From Auritidibacter ignavus (lineage in GTDB: Bacteria; Actinomycetota; Actinomycetes; Actinomycetales; Micrococcaceae): a DNA stretch of 57,563 nt. The stretch lies in contig NZ_RDQR01000016.1 of the NCBI RefSeq assembly GCF_003703835.1, forward strand, positions 1-57,563, read 5' to 3'. The translations under genes and the position numbers were made by a program. Below the pieces are notes generated by a model. It did not search any database, was not told the DNA's origin, and worked only from the letters and a program-made list of their open reading frames with translations. Below, piece after piece: positions 35,465 through 44,190 of this stretch. Within the stretch, counting starts at the first letter, position 1; each line of letters opens with the position of its first letter.

Positions 35465-35494
35465 TTGAAGATCGAGCCCCGGGTTAGCTATGCT
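35465..35494 (+). promoter_or_regulatory. promoter of tRNA-Ser (GCT)
   Basis: TTGAAG (35465-35470), 18-bp spacer, TATGCT (35489-35494), about 31 bp before the mature tRNA. Confidence 0.5.
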
Positions 35495-35525
35495 AAGAGA
35501 GTTGTGCCTACCTCAGGGCACATCT

Positions 35526-35614
35526 GGAGGCGTGCCAGAGCGGCCGAATGGACTTCACTGCTAATGAAGGGTCCGGGTTAAACCGGACCGGGGGTTCAAA
35601 TCCCCCCGCCTCCG
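35526..35614 (+). tRNA. tRNA-Ser (GCT)
   Basis: Acceptor GGAGGCG/CGCCTCC, anticodon loop ctGCTaa giving GCU, a long variable arm with a perfect stem, and T-arm GGTTCAAATCC. Discriminator G; no encoded CCA. Confidence 0.95.
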
Positions 35615-35619
35615 CGTAT

Positions 35620-35652
35620 AACCCCGGGAACCGTCGAGTTTCCGGGGTTTTT
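35620..35652 (+). terminator. Rho-independent terminator after tRNA-Ser (GCT)
   Basis: A 12-bp stem with one mismatch (35620-35631 with 35638-35649), 6-nt loop, followed by a T run ending at 35652. Confidence 0.8.
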
Positions 35653-35797
35653 CGTTGCAAATAAAGGGAAGTAGCGGAATTGGACCCAATCGTGTTGGTG
35701 TCATTTATGCCCCCAAAACGTCAGGTGATACGACAAAACTAGGATCACCGCGGTATCACAACCCACGCTTGACAGTGGCCGGTGGCACAGTAGGCCC

Positions 35798-35836
35798 TAG
35801 AATCCCCGCGTGGCACATGAGACTATGGTGATATGA
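35798..35836 (+). promoter_or_regulatory. -10 box and possible leaderless 8-codon upstream ORF before the HTH gene
   Basis: TAGAAT (35798-35803) is followed after 6 nt by GTG (35810), which opens an 8-codon frame ending in TGA at 35834-35836. That TGA overlaps the ATG of the HTH gene (35833) as ATGA. A TTGACA at 35769-35774 lies too far upstream (23 bp) to be its usual -35 partner. Confidence 0.4.
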
Positions 35837-36147
35837 GTCAACAACTTGAATTCAACGGTCATTTGGCTCGGGCTGCTCGGGCCATTGCAGGTGTCAACCC
35901 CATGTACGTCGCGCAGGAAGCGGGACTATCTCGCCAACAGCTCCGCGACTTCGAAAAGGGTGTGGGCGAACTTTCCGAGGCCGAATCCCACCAGCTCAAA
36001 ACAACGTTGGAGAATCTCGGGGCCCGATTCATCACCGAGGATGCCCACGGTGGTCAGGGGGTGCGCGCCAAATTCCCCCGGAGCAAAGTGACCCAGGTGG
36101 AAAACTGGGAAGGTGAAGGCGGACCGGTCGGCGAGGACGACGCTTAG
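35833..36147 (+). CDS. small helix-turn-helix (XRE-like) protein
   Basis: A 104-residue protein. Residues 8-62 look like an XRE-type helix-turn-helix (LARAARAIAG, VAQEAGLSRQQLRDFE), followed by a short acidic tail. It probably binds DNA, but its targets are unknown. There is no ribosome binding site; the start codon overlaps the stop of a short upstream frame, so it may depend on coupled translation. Its last codons form half of a hairpin shared with the convergent gene at 36152. Confidence 0.8.
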   Translation: MSQQLEFNGHLARAARAIAGVNPMYVAQEAGLSRQQLRDFEKGVGELSEAESHQLKTTLENLGARFITEDAHGGQGVRAKFPRSKVTQVENWEGEGGPVGEDDA

Positions 36148-36163
36148 AGGCCTAGGCGTCGTC
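36136..36163. terminator. hairpin formed by the C-terminal codons of two convergent genes
   Basis: GACGACGC (36136-36143) pairs with GCGTCGTC (36156-36163) across 12 nt. The left arm encodes the C-terminal Asp-Asp-Ala of the HTH protein and the right arm, on the other strand, the C-terminal Asp-Asp-Ala of the membrane protein. Likely a bidirectional terminator built into both coding ends. Confidence 0.5.
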
Positions 36164-37015
36164 TTGGGGATTATTATCCTGTTGCGACAAGATTTGCATC
36201 AGGTCCATCGCTTCGGGCACCGTGAGCATGGTGTGCTCTGACAGGGTTTGGGCTGCCTCGTCAATGCGGTGATCACGCACCATCGCCCGTAACTGATCTC
36301 GTAGCCACGGTGGGAGGTCCTCACTCGAGAGTTGCACGGTGCCGTTATCGCGCATGACTTCGACCTGGAAACCACGAGGCTCCGGGGTGCTGAAATCTTC
36401 GTTTTCCCACTCGACGGGAACCGTGAGGTCGGTCAGTTCCTGTTCTCCGTCCTCCGTTGCCGGGGACTGCTCCGAGCCAGCCTGATCAGCCGATGTAGCA
36501 CCATCGGAGTCATCCGGTACTGAGCGGTCTGTCGGGGTCAGATCGTCCTGGTCGCGCTGGTCGTCCCGATCGTTTAGAGGAGTATTCTCAACACTGTCAC
36601 GTGCCATGTGGGGCGTGTCCGGTTCCGAGGACGACACGGCCTCGTCGATGCTGATCCATTCCTGTGGGTAGGACGCCAGGGCCTGCACATCCAGCATCGC
36701 ATCCATCGAGGACACACCGGTCGCCTCACGGTACCGCATGGCGGCCTCCCGCATCTTACCGACGGCAATCAGCCGATAAACCTGGCGGTGGTCTTCTTCA
36801 TCCAACCGCGTGGAGGCTTGCGCTGCGGTGATCGGTGAAATCCGTTCGGACAATCCACCACCGCGTCGCTGAGACCCGCCACCGGTCCCCGAGGAGGACC
36901 GAGACGGCTTGGAGGAGCCGTTATTTTTCTTCGCCACAGCGGCTACCCCGCGATACCCCAGGGCAACAAGAACAGCAACACCAAGGATGATGAGCACGGG
37001 GATCAGGTATTCCAT
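36152..37015 (-). CDS. single-pass membrane protein with acidic linker, unknown function
   Basis: A 287-residue protein with one N-terminal membrane helix (residues 3-22), a Ser/Gly/Arg-rich stretch, a helical domain (about 55-115), a long Asp/Glu/Gln-rich disordered linker (about 130-205) and a second helical domain near the C-terminus. Both helical parts carry a similar hydrophobic pattern with MDAMLDVQAL- and PEAMDLMQIL-like segments, suggesting a repeated small domain. No named family recognised. Start ATG 37013-37015 with a TAGAAT -10 box 7 nt upstream; the much longer frame overlaps the MFS gene. Confidence 0.8.
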   Translation of the reverse strand: MEYLIPVLIILGVAVLVALGYRGVAAVAKKNNGSSKPSRSSSGTGGGSQRRGGGLSERISPITAAQASTRLDEEDHRQVYRLIAVGKMREAAMRYREATGVSSMDAMLDVQALASYPQEWISIDEAVSSSEPDTPHMARDSVENTPLNDRDDQRDQDDLTPTDRSVPDDSDGATSADQAGSEQSPATEDGEQELTDLTVPVEWENEDFSTPEPRGFQVEVMRDNGTVQLSSEDLPPWLRDQLRAMVRDHRIDEAAQTLSEHTMLTVPEAMDLMQILSQQDNNPQDDA

Positions 37016-37022
37016 GGGGACA

Positions 37023-37028
37023 ATTCTA
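37023..37028 (-). promoter_or_regulatory. -10 box of the membrane protein gene (leaderless)
   Basis: TAGAAT on the minus strand, ending 7 nt before the ATG at 37013-37015. It falls between this gene and the end of the upstream MFS gene. Confidence 0.5.
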
Positions 37029-37071
37029 CGGTCCCCTAGCGCATTCTGTCGCCCTGATGTGGTCACATGAC

Positions 37072-38310
37072 CTACCCGCGACGATGGCGGATCCCCCGGG
37101 TGATGACAACGGCTACCACCAGCAACGCCGCGGTGAGGGTCAACACGATGGTCATCATCACGGTGCCCGGCCAACCGTGGGCATCCAACAACACTCCGCC
37201 GAGCCATCCGAAAAGACTCGATCCAGCGTAATAGCAGAGATTGTACAGCGCCGTGGATTGTGCCCGGCCGGCCACCGCGGCCGCACCCGCCCAGCCGGAG
37301 GCCACTGAGTGGGCGGCGAAAAACGCTCCGGTGAAAATGATCAGCCCCCACAAGATCGCCCACACATTGGGGACTAGTGTCAGCGCCACCGAGATCACCA
37401 TGGCTGCCGAAACCGCTAGCAGCACCGTCGCTGGCCCGTAACGGGTGGCCAAACGCCCGGCCATCGGAGAGGTGACTATCCCCATCACGTAGGCCCAGAA
37501 GATCACGGAGACCACCGCAGCGGGCAAGAAAAAAGGTTCGGTCATCAGGTGGTATCCCAGGAAGTTGTAGATCGCAACGAACCCGCCCATCAGCAACATG
37601 CCCTGCAGATAGGTGACGATCAATTGCGGGGATTTCAGATTGCCGGTGATCGCCACCAACGCGTGTTTGATGCTGTGCCCGGAGGGTGTGAACCCTCTGG
37701 CATCGGGGCTGAGCAATAAGAATCCGATCCCTGAGATGCCGGCGATCACCACGACGATGAGCATCCCGACTCGCCACCCGGCCCAGTCGCCGATCGGCGT
37801 GGCGATCACCCGGCCGATAAGTCCGCCGATCACGGTGCCTGCGATGTAGGTTCCGGCAGCTTGGCCGGCATACTTGCGATCAACTTCCTCATTCAAATAG
37901 GCCATCGCCAGGGCCGGGACCCCGCCGAGACTGATGCCTTCCAGGAGCCGGAACACCAGCATGAGGTTGAACGACGGCGCAACCACCGAGGCAACGGCGA
38001 AGATCAAGGCCGCCATCAGCGCGATGGCCATGGCTTTTTTGCGTCCCAGACGATCACCAACGAAAGACCACGGGATCACCGCCAGCGCCAGCCCGGCGGT
38101 GGCCATCGAGATCAACAGTGCGGCTTGATCGGCGCTGATCTGCACATCCGCCGAGATCAGTGGTAGTAGCCCTTGGGGTGAGTACAATTGGGCGAACGTG
38201 GCGATCCCGGCTAACAAGAGGCCCGCCAATAACCGGCGGTATCCGGCGGTCTGAGGCACGTGCCCGTGCCACGCCCGGGTGGCTGTGTGCTGATCATCCA
38301 CGATTCTCAC
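37072..38310 (-). CDS. MFS transporter, YnfM-like drug/metabolite exporter
   Basis: A 412-residue, 12-helix major facilitator. It has the YSPQGLLPLIS segment in helix 1, the loop 2-3 motif GDRLGRKKAM and FRLLEGISLGGVPALAMAYL, all typical of the YnfM/AraJ-like exporters. It is predicted to sit in the cytoplasmic membrane and export a small compound; the substrate is unknown. The GTG start at 38308-38310 has AGGAGG about 15 nt upstream, further than usual, so a start a few codons downstream is possible. It is divergent from pgm. Confidence 0.88.
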   Translation of the reverse strand: MRIVDDQHTATRAWHGHVPQTAGYRRLLAGLLLAGIATFAQLYSPQGLLPLISADVQISADQAALLISMATAGLALAVIPWSFVGDRLGRKKAMAIALMAALIFAVASVVAPSFNLMLVFRLLEGISLGGVPALAMAYLNEEVDRKYAGQAAGTYIAGTVIGGLIGRVIATPIGDWAGWRVGMLIVVVIAGISGIGFLLLSPDARGFTPSGHSIKHALVAITGNLKSPQLIVTYLQGMLLMGGFVAIYNFLGYHLMTEPFFLPAAVVSVIFWAYVMGIVTSPMAGRLATRYGPATVLLAVSAAMVISVALTLVPNVWAILWGLIIFTGAFFAAHSVASGWAGAAAVAGRAQSTALYNLCYYAGSSLFGWLGGVLLDAHGWPGTVMMTIVLTLTAALLVVAVVITRGIRHRRG

Positions 38311-38486
38311 CCACAGTCTGTCTCGCCTCCTGACCGGTCTGTTCGTCTCATTCGGTGGGTCCGGTACGCTGCCCAGCTGGTCGGTAACTGGAGTGCACCG
38401 TCATTCTCAGCCCGGCCTGTGGCCGAGCGCCCGGGGTTGGGAACTCCAGCGTCTGCCGAGGCTCGGCACAATCGGCACTGACTGGC

Positions 38487-38492
38487 TAGAGT
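38487..38492 (+). promoter_or_regulatory. -10 box of the phosphomannomutase gene (leaderless)
   Basis: TAGAGT ends 7 nt before GTG 38500. It also overlaps an alternative upstream GTG at 38491, which makes that codon an unlikely start. Confidence 0.5.
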
Positions 38493-38499
38493 GTCTGAT

Positions 38500-39933
38500 G
38501 TGAGTTCTCAAACACCAGATGTCGTTGACCTATCCGAATCGTTTAAAGCCTACGATGTGCGTGGCATTGTCGGGTCCACCATCACCGATGACTCCGTGCG
38601 GGCGGTGGGAGCCGCTTTCGTGGATGTGCTCGAGCTGGCCGGTGCCACTGTGCTCGTCGGTGGCGATATGCGCGCCTCCTCACCGGAATTCATGCAGGCC
38701 TTCGCCGACGGCGCGCGATCCCGCGGGGCCAATGTCACCAGCCTGGGGCTGATTTCCACCGACATGCTCTACCACGCCACGGGAGTATTGAATGCTCCGG
38801 GCGTGATGTTCACCGCCAGTCACAATCCGTCCTCCTATAACGGGATGAAGATGGCACGTGCCGGGGCCAGCCCGATCTCGGCCGACACCGGGCTGGCCGA
38901 GATTCAACAGCTAGCCCAGCGCTACCTGAACGAGGGCGGGATTCCTGCGGTGGAAAACCCCGGCGAGTACTCCGATACCGAGACGTTGACTGACTACGCC
39001 ACGTTTTTGCGCTCCCTGGTGGATCTGTCTCAAATTCGTCCGCTGAAGATCGTGGTGGATGCCGGTAATGGTATGGCTGGCAAGACCACCCCGGCGGTGC
39101 TGGGTGATGAGCTTCTCGAGGCGCTACCGATCGAGATCGATCCGCTGTACTTCACCCTGGATGGTACTTTCCCGAATCACCCGGCCAACCCGCTGGAGCC
39201 GGAGAACCTCAAGGATGTGCAAGCACGTGTGCGCGAAACCGGCGCCGATCTGGGACTGGCCTTCGACGGTGACGCCGACCGGTGCTTCGTGGTCGATGAG
39301 AACGGTGACCCCGTCTCGCCCTCGGCAATCACCGCGATCGTGGCTCAGCGTGAAATTCAGCGTGCTCAGGCAGAGGGTGAACAGACCCCGGTGATTATTC
39401 ACAACCTGATCACTTCCCAGGCGGTCCCGGAGCTGGTGACCGCCAGCGGTGGACGACCGGTGCGCACCCGAGTGGGGCACTCCTTCATCAAGGCGGTCAT
39501 GGCCGAGGAGAATGCTGTCTTCGGTGGTGAGCACTCGGCCCACTACTACTTCCGGGACTTCTTCAACGCCGACACCGGCATGTTGGCGGCCATGCACGTG
39601 CTGGCCGTGCTGGGTAGCACCGAACGGGCCATGTCCGACGTGGCCGAAGAATTCAACCCCTACATCGCCTCCGGCGAGATCAACTCCGAGGTTGCCGATA
39701 AGGAGGCGGCCACCGCGCGGGTGCTGGAGGCCTTCCAGACCGACTCTGCCGATAACGACCTCACGGTTGACCGGCTCGACGGGGTGACGGTGGCCTCCCA
39801 GTCCGGTGGCTGGTGGTTCAACGTTCGGCCTTCGAACACCGAGCCCTTGCTACGGTACAACGGTGAGGCCCAGGACGAATCCGTGATGGCTGAGGTTCGT
39901 GATCGGGCCTTGGCCGCCATTCGCGATCAGTAA
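38500..39933 (+). CDS. manB: phosphomannomutase/phosphoglucomutase
   Basis: A 477-residue alpha-D-phosphohexomutase that interconverts hexose-1- and hexose-6-phosphates in the cytoplasm. It has the phosphoserine loop TASHNPSSYNGMK, the metal-binding DGDADRC, and the sugar-binding GGEHSAHYY; the C-terminal phosphate loop is RPSNTEPLLRY. The GEHSAHYYF form is usual in ManB-type enzymes. I choose GTG 38500 over the in-frame GTG 38491 because the -10 box TAGAGT covers the latter. It supplies sugar phosphates for cell-wall glycans and links to glycogen metabolism. Confidence 0.93.
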   Translation: MSSQTPDVVDLSESFKAYDVRGIVGSTITDDSVRAVGAAFVDVLELAGATVLVGGDMRASSPEFMQAFADGARSRGANVTSLGLISTDMLYHATGVLNAPGVMFTASHNPSSYNGMKMARAGASPISADTGLAEIQQLAQRYLNEGGIPAVENPGEYSDTETLTDYATFLRSLVDLSQIRPLKIVVDAGNGMAGKTTPAVLGDELLEALPIEIDPLYFTLDGTFPNHPANPLEPENLKDVQARVRETGADLGLAFDGDADRCFVVDENGDPVSPSAITAIVAQREIQRAQAEGEQTPVIIHNLITSQAVPELVTASGGRPVRTRVGHSFIKAVMAEENAVFGGEHSAHYYFRDFFNADTGMLAAMHVLAVLGSTERAMSDVAEEFNPYIASGEINSEVADKEAATARVLEAFQTDSADNDLTVDRLDGVTVASQSGGWWFNVRPSNTEPLLRYNGEAQDESVMAEVRDRALAAIRDQ

Positions 39934-39957
39934 TCCGGTCGGGTTCTTTATTCCGCC

Positions 39958-40120
39958 AGCGCCAAGGCGGATCACGAATCCCCGATCGGGTTTATCGAAT
40001 CCCATCCCCAAGGCCGAGGTGGCCACCAGGGCGGTCAGCTCGTTGTTGATGAGCTGGTCTTCCCGCAGCCGTCGCTGTGCCTGCTCGGCGAGGTTCCGGT
40101 CGAGCCCCGCCGATGCGTGC
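39958..40120 (-). pseudogene. RecQ/DEAD-box helicase remnant
   Basis: The minus strand encodes LVATSALGMGFDKPD followed by GFVIRLGA, the conserved motif V/VI region of RecQ-type helicases, with a short matching helical lead-in. The similarity ends at the pgm side before the arginine-finger region, and the ATPase domain is missing. Neither a start nor a plausible full gene exists, so this is a decayed gene. Confidence 0.55.
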
Positions 40121-40333
40121 TGGCCGTCGTGCGGATCCTCAGTGCCCTGGGTCATCGCACCGGCCTCATCATGCTGACATCATGCTGATAGAGCACCAGC
40201 CGGGCGATCAGGAAGAAAGCACCTCCCCGATACACCGGAGCCACCACTGCCCCGTCATCGTGCTGAGGTGTGCACGGTCACGGGGCAACGGTGACAGTCG
40301 GTGCTGACCGCCGTGTTCGAGAGTCAGGTGGAG
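40121..40333. repeat. non-coding stretch with an 11-bp tandem duplication
   Basis: No intact gene. CATCATGCTGA occurs twice in tandem (40167-40188). The minus strand holds a short open stretch that could be further helicase debris, but nothing recognisable. Confidence 0.4.
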
Positions 40334-42175
40334 TTATGCCTCCAGATCCGCCTTGAGCTGGTCGAGTCGCTCGCGCATGGCCTGTGGCAGGCTGTCGCCG
40401 AATTTGTCGAACCATTCCTCGATCAGTTCGACCTCGGCCTTCCATTCATCGCGGTCGACGTGCAACGCAGCATCAATTTGGCCCTGGGACACATCCAGGC
40501 CGGTCAGATCCAGCGAATCGCGGGTCGGGACGTGACCGATCGGTGTTTCGATCGCCTCGGCTTCGCCCTGCAGTCGCTGGACGATCCACTTCAGCACACG
40601 AGAATTTTCGCCGAACCCGGGCCAGGCGAAATCGCCGTCGGCGGTGCGACGGAACCAGTTGACCAAGAAGATCTTGGGCAATTTCTCGGTGCCGATCTGA
40701 TCTTCCATATCCAACCAGTGCTGTACATAGTCACCGGCAGCGTATCCGATGAACGGCAACATGGCCATTGGGTCCCGACGTACCTCGCCGACCTGGCCTT
40801 CCGCCGCGGCGGTGCGCGCTGAGGACAGTGTGGCACCCTTGAAAACGCCGTCGGTCCAGCTGGTGGCTTCGGTGACCAGCGGTACCGTGGTCTTCCGGCG
40901 TCCGCCAAACAGGATCGCGTCCAGCGGCACGCCGTTGGGCTCGTTGTACTCCGGGGCCAGCATATCCGTCTGGGTGATCGGGGTGCAGAACCGCGAGTTG
41001 GGGTGGGCAGCTGGGGTATCGGAGTTCGGAGTCCAGTCCTGACCCCGCCAGTCGATCAAATGCTCCGGGGTGTCTTCGGTGAGACCTTCCCACCACACGC
41101 CCCCTTCATCGGTTAGGGCGACGTTGGTGAAGATACTGTTGCCCTTGGAGATTGCCCGCATCGCGTTGGGGTTGGTGGACCAACCGGTGCCGGGAGCGAC
41201 ACCGAAGAAGCCGAACTCGGGATTGACTACCCGCAGAGTGCCCTCCGCGTCCGGGCGGATCCAAGCAATGTCGTCACCCAGGGTCTCGGCCTTCCACCCT
41301 TTCACGGTCGGGTCGATCAGCGCGAGGTTGGTCTTACCGCACGCCGAGGGGAAGGCGCCGGTAATGTACCGGACATCGCCCTGCGGGCTGGTGAGTTTCA
41401 ACACCAACATGTGCTCGGCCAGCCATCCCTCGTCGCGAGCCATGGCTGAGGCGATACGCAGCGAGTAGCACTTCTTGCCCAACAGAGCATTTCCGCCGTA
41501 TCCGGAACCGTAGGAGACAATTTCGCGGCTCTCGGGGAAATGCACGATCCACTTCGTGTCATTACACGGCCAGGCGACATCCTCTTCGCCCTCTTCCAGC
41601 GGGGCACCCACCGAGTGCAGGGCAGGGACGAAGAAGGCTTCGGTCTCAGTCAGCCGGTCCAGCACATCCTGACCAATCCGGGCCATGATCCGCATCGAGA
41701 GCACCACGTAGGGCGAGTCGGTGATCTCGACACCGAACTTGGGGTCATCGGCGTCCAAGTGCCCCATCACGAAGGGGATCACGTACATGGTGCGCCCACG
41801 CATTGAGCCGGCGAAGGCGTCGTTGAGGATGGCGCGCATTTCCCGAGGATCCATCCAATTATTGGTGAATCCGGCGTCGGCTTTCTTTTCGGAGCAGATG
41901 AAGGTCCGCCCCTCCACTCGGGCCACGTCACTGGGGTCCGAGAATGCCGCATAGGAATTGGGGAACTTAGGATCGGTCAGCTTGGTCAACGTTCCGGCCT
42001 CAACCAGTTCCGCCGCGAGCCGATCATACTCCTCTTGCGATCCGTCCACCCAATAGATGGAGTCCGGCTGGGTACGCCCGGCGACCTCCTTGACCCAATC
42101 CAGCAGGTCACGGTAGGTCGTGGGTGCATTTTCCTCCAGTGCGGAGAGATCATTCGAGGCAACATGAGCAACCAT
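40334..42175 (-). CDS. pckG: phosphoenolpyruvate carboxykinase (GTP)
   Basis: A 613-residue GTP-type PEP carboxykinase, the usual length, that makes PEP from oxaloacetate in gluconeogenesis. The P-loop is [11 protein letters not shown], preceded by the metal- and substrate-binding [12 protein letters not shown] region; the lid and FLVNWF segments follow. It supplies PEP from the TCA and methylcitrate intermediates produced by the prp genes in this window. The ATG start 42173-42175 has AAGGA 6-7 nt upstream, so, unlike its neighbours, it appears to use a normal leader. Confidence 0.96.
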   Translation of the reverse strand: MVAHVASNDLSALEENAPTTYRDLLDWVKEVAGRTQPDSIYWVDGSQEEYDRLAAELVEAGTLTKLTDPKFPNSYAAFSDPSDVARVEGRTFICSEKKADAGFTNNWMDPREMRAILNDAFAGSMRGRTMYVIPFVMGHLDADDPKFGVEITDSPYVVLSMRIMARIGQDVLDRLTETEAFFVPALHSVGAPLEEGEEDVAWPCNDTKWIVHFPESREIVSYGSGYGGNALLGKKCYSLRIASAMARDEGWLAEHMLVLKLTSPQGDVRYITGAFPSACGKTNLALIDPTVKGWKAETLGDDIAWIRPDAEGTLRVVNPEFGFFGVAPGTGWSTNPNAMRAISKGNSIFTNVALTDEGGVWWEGLTEDTPEHLIDWRGQDWTPNSDTPAAHPNSRFCTPITQTDMLAPEYNEPNGVPLDAILFGGRRKTTVPLVTEATSWTDGVFKGATLSSARTAAAEGQVGEVRRDPMAMLPFIGYAAGDYVQHWLDMEDQIGTEKLPKIFLVNWFRRTADGDFAWPGFGENSRVLKWIVQRLQGEAEAIETPIGHVPTRDSLDLTGLDVSQGQIDAALHVDRDEWKAEVELIEEWFDKFGDSLPQAMRERLDQLKADLEA

Positions 42176-42504
42176 GTGGGTCCTTAGAGTCTAGGGTCTC
42201 GGTTTAAACGGAGTCAGCACGCTCATCCACCCGATGCTGGGAGCTACCTCAGCCCACCAATCGGATCATCGTCACTAACACGCCGTTGTATCAGCACGTG
42301 ATGAGATCAGTGTTACTCCTGTGGCCAGTCTATCAGCGCCCCAGCGGAATTTCCCTCTTGGTCACATCGGCCCCTTAGACGTCGCTGAGGTGTCGCTTGA
42401 GATCGTTGCACGTCGAGACCTGAGGTGCGTGTTCACGCGGGTTTTGCCTCAATTTGGCATTCAGTTCTGATCCGCGTATAGTATTCAACGGTCATGATGA
42501 CCCA
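42176..42504. other. intergenic region between pckG and tRNA-Arg
   Basis: No gene. It should hold the pckG promoter; TAGACT lies about 12 nt before the pckG ATG, on the minus strand. No Crp-like palindrome with the correct spacing was found. The rightmost part holds the tRNA-Arg promoter. Confidence 0.5.
42454..42482 (+). promoter_or_regulatory. promoter of tRNA-Arg
   Basis: TTGGCA (42454-42459), 17-bp spacer, TATAGT (42477-42482), 22 bp before the mature tRNA; a near-consensus promoter. Confidence 0.7.
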
Positions 42505-42578
42505 GCGCCCTTAGCTCAGCTGGATAGAGCGTCTGTCTACGGAACAGAAGGTCAGGGGTTCGAATCCCTTAGGGCGCG
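42505..42578 (+). tRNA. tRNA-Arg (ACG)
   Basis: Acceptor GCGCCCT/AGGGCGC, anticodon loop ctACGga giving ACG, whose A34 is expected to be edited to inosine by TadA, encoded 2.5 kb away. T-arm GGTTCGAATCC. No encoded CCA; a run of T follows directly. Confidence 0.95.
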
Positions 42579-42698
42579 CTTTTTTATGTCCGAGATCACA
42601 TCCGCTCTGGTGTGGGTTTTCAGTTTTTGGAGCATTCCCCTTTGGGTATTCGGCCCGATCTGCGGACTTTGCCAATTACCACCAATTACCGCGGTTGA

Positions 42699-43235
42699 TC
42701 AGCCCCGCGGTGCGATGAAATCCACCATGCGGGCATCCCGCCCATCCAGCTCCGCCCAACGCGCTGAGATCTCAAAAACTTGGATGCCCAGCGTGGGGTA
42801 ATGCTCGGCCATCCGGATCACCGATTGCTCGTCAGAAGCGACCGAGGCCAGTCGCATCCCGAGGTCTTGTACCCACGGCATATGTCCCACCACACACAGT
42901 GTGCGCACTGATTCTTCGGTTTCATTGATCACCGATAGCGCCTGGGCCGCGGTGGCCTCATAAAGCCGTGGATCCAACGCCGGAGTCACCGCCTGCTCGC
43001 CGAGCTCGGAGAGAACCCAGGTGGTGGTCTGTCGGGTACGTACTGCATCCGAGGTGATGAGCTGGTCGGGGATCAGCCCCCGAGTGAGAAGCCACTTCCC
43101 CGCTTCCGGGGCGTCTTGAGCTCCGGTGGCTGATAAAGTGCGCTCATGGTCAGCCACCCCCAGACCGTGTTCGGCTTGAGCGTGCCGGATGATCACTAAT
43201 GTTTTCTGCTGATCGTTACCTCGCACAGTCATCAC
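42699..43235 (-). CDS. SixA-like phosphohistidine phosphatase (histidine phosphatase family)
   Basis: A 178-residue histidine-phosphatase-superfamily protein. The RHG-type motif is IIRHAQAEHG near the N-terminus and the second His lies in VVGHMPWVQDLG. The small size and AxxEHxxR-like core fit SixA, which dephosphorylates phosphohistidine, but the true substrate in actinobacteria is unknown. Start GTG 43233-43235 (followed by ATG) with GAGGG 6 nt upstream. It is encoded just after the winged-helix regulator. Confidence 0.88.
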   Translation of the reverse strand: MMTVRGNDQQKTLVIIRHAQAEHGLGVADHERTLSATGAQDAPEAGKWLLTRGLIPDQLITSDAVRTRQTTTWVLSELGEQAVTPALDPRLYEATAAQALSVINETEESVRTLCVVGHMPWVQDLGMRLASVASDEQSVIRMAEHYPTLGIQVFEISARWAELDGRDARMVDFIAPRG

Positions 43236-43268
43236 GGCATACCCTCACTGCTATCGTGGCCACCCGAT

Positions 43269-44087
43269 CTAAATGGAATATTCCGGAGCAGCCCAGACCA
43301 CCACTTCAGGGTGCTCGTAGAAGCGGTACCCCTGACCGCGCACCGTACGTACCGTGCCGGAGAGACGTCCCAGCTTGGAGCGCAAGCGGCGGATATGCAC
43401 ATCAATGGTGCGTTCATTGGGGACCTCATCGCTTTCGTCCCACAGCGCGTGCAACAGCTCGTCACGATTCACCGTGCGGGATCCGTTGTCGATCAGGTAA
43501 TTCAACAACTCGAACTCTTTGAAAGTCAGATTCAACGGCTCACCGTCCAGCAACACTTCACGGCGGGCCAGGTCGATCAAGACACCGGGCTGACGTGTCG
43601 AGACGGGAGCTGGTGGCTGGGCCAAGTCAGGACGAACCCCGGCATTCATCGTCGGATCGCCCAGCACCTGCCGGACCACCTCGAGGTCATCACCGGCAGC
43701 TCCGGCCGGGGCAACGGCCACAGCTGCGTGAGTATCCGCCCCAGGAACCAGCGATTCCACGTAGTGGCGCAATTCATTGGCCAGTCTGGTCAGCGAGGTA
43801 CCAGCCGCCGAGGCCAGTCCTTCATCCATGCCAACGTAGATCACGAATCCACGTGCTTCAGTTTCCTGCGCCACCGGCTGTAGACCCGGGTGAGCCTCGT
43901 CACGAGCCATCATGGTCGAGGGCTCACGCACCTGCCCGTCCGCGCGGGCATGATCAGATTGCATCGCCTCAGACTCAGCACGACGAGAAGTATGATGCGC
44001 TTGCTCCTGGACCATCCGAGCCCGTTCGGCTCGACGGCGAGCATTGCGGACGGAAATGTGAACGTATCCTTGGGCTGAGCTGGACAT
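43269..44087 (-). CDS. orphan winged-helix (OmpR/PhoB-type) regulator without a receiver domain
   Basis: A 272-residue protein. The first 70 residues are basic, Gln/Ala-rich and likely disordered; residues about 77-150 form a domain starting RGFVIYVGMDEG that I do not recognise; residues about 165-262 are an OmpR-type winged helix (LTFKEFELLNYLIDNGSR, then RTVRGQGYRFYE). No phospho-acceptor Asp or receiver fold is seen, so it is not a normal response regulator. Start ATG 44085-44087; the upstream extension reads through its own promoter. Confidence 0.88.
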   Translation of the reverse strand: MSSSAQGYVHISVRNARRRAERARMVQEQAHHTSRRAESEAMQSDHARADGQVREPSTMMARDEAHPGLQPVAQETEARGFVIYVGMDEGLASAAGTSLTRLANELRHYVESLVPGADTHAAVAVAPAGAAGDDLEVVRQVLGDPTMNAGVRPDLAQPPAPVSTRQPGVLIDLARREVLLDGEPLNLTFKEFELLNYLIDNGSRTVNRDELLHALWDESDEVPNERTIDVHIRRLRSKLGRLSGTVRTVRGQGYRFYEHPEVVVWAAPEYSI

Positions 44088-44190
44088 AGAATGCAATTCC
44101 TTACACAGACTCTGCGACACTACGCTGTCCCCGATCCATCGCATTCCCATCGTGCGATTCATCCGGCGAGACGAGCGTCGCCTCGACAAT

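Noticed and set aside
36152-37777. 541-codon reading of the membrane-protein frame
   Set aside because: The upstream half is antisense to the MFS gene and crosses a -10 box; the protein proper starts at 37015.
42672-42690. CCAATTACC repeated with a 10-bp period
   Set aside because: It lies at the 3' end of the SixA-like gene with no promoter nearby; a short chance duplication is as likely as a binding site.
42586-42801. Rightward frame starting ATG 42586 just after tRNA-Arg, with a hydrophobic start
   Set aside because: It has no ribosome binding site, begins at the tRNA's T-run, and most of its length lies antisense inside the SixA-like gene.
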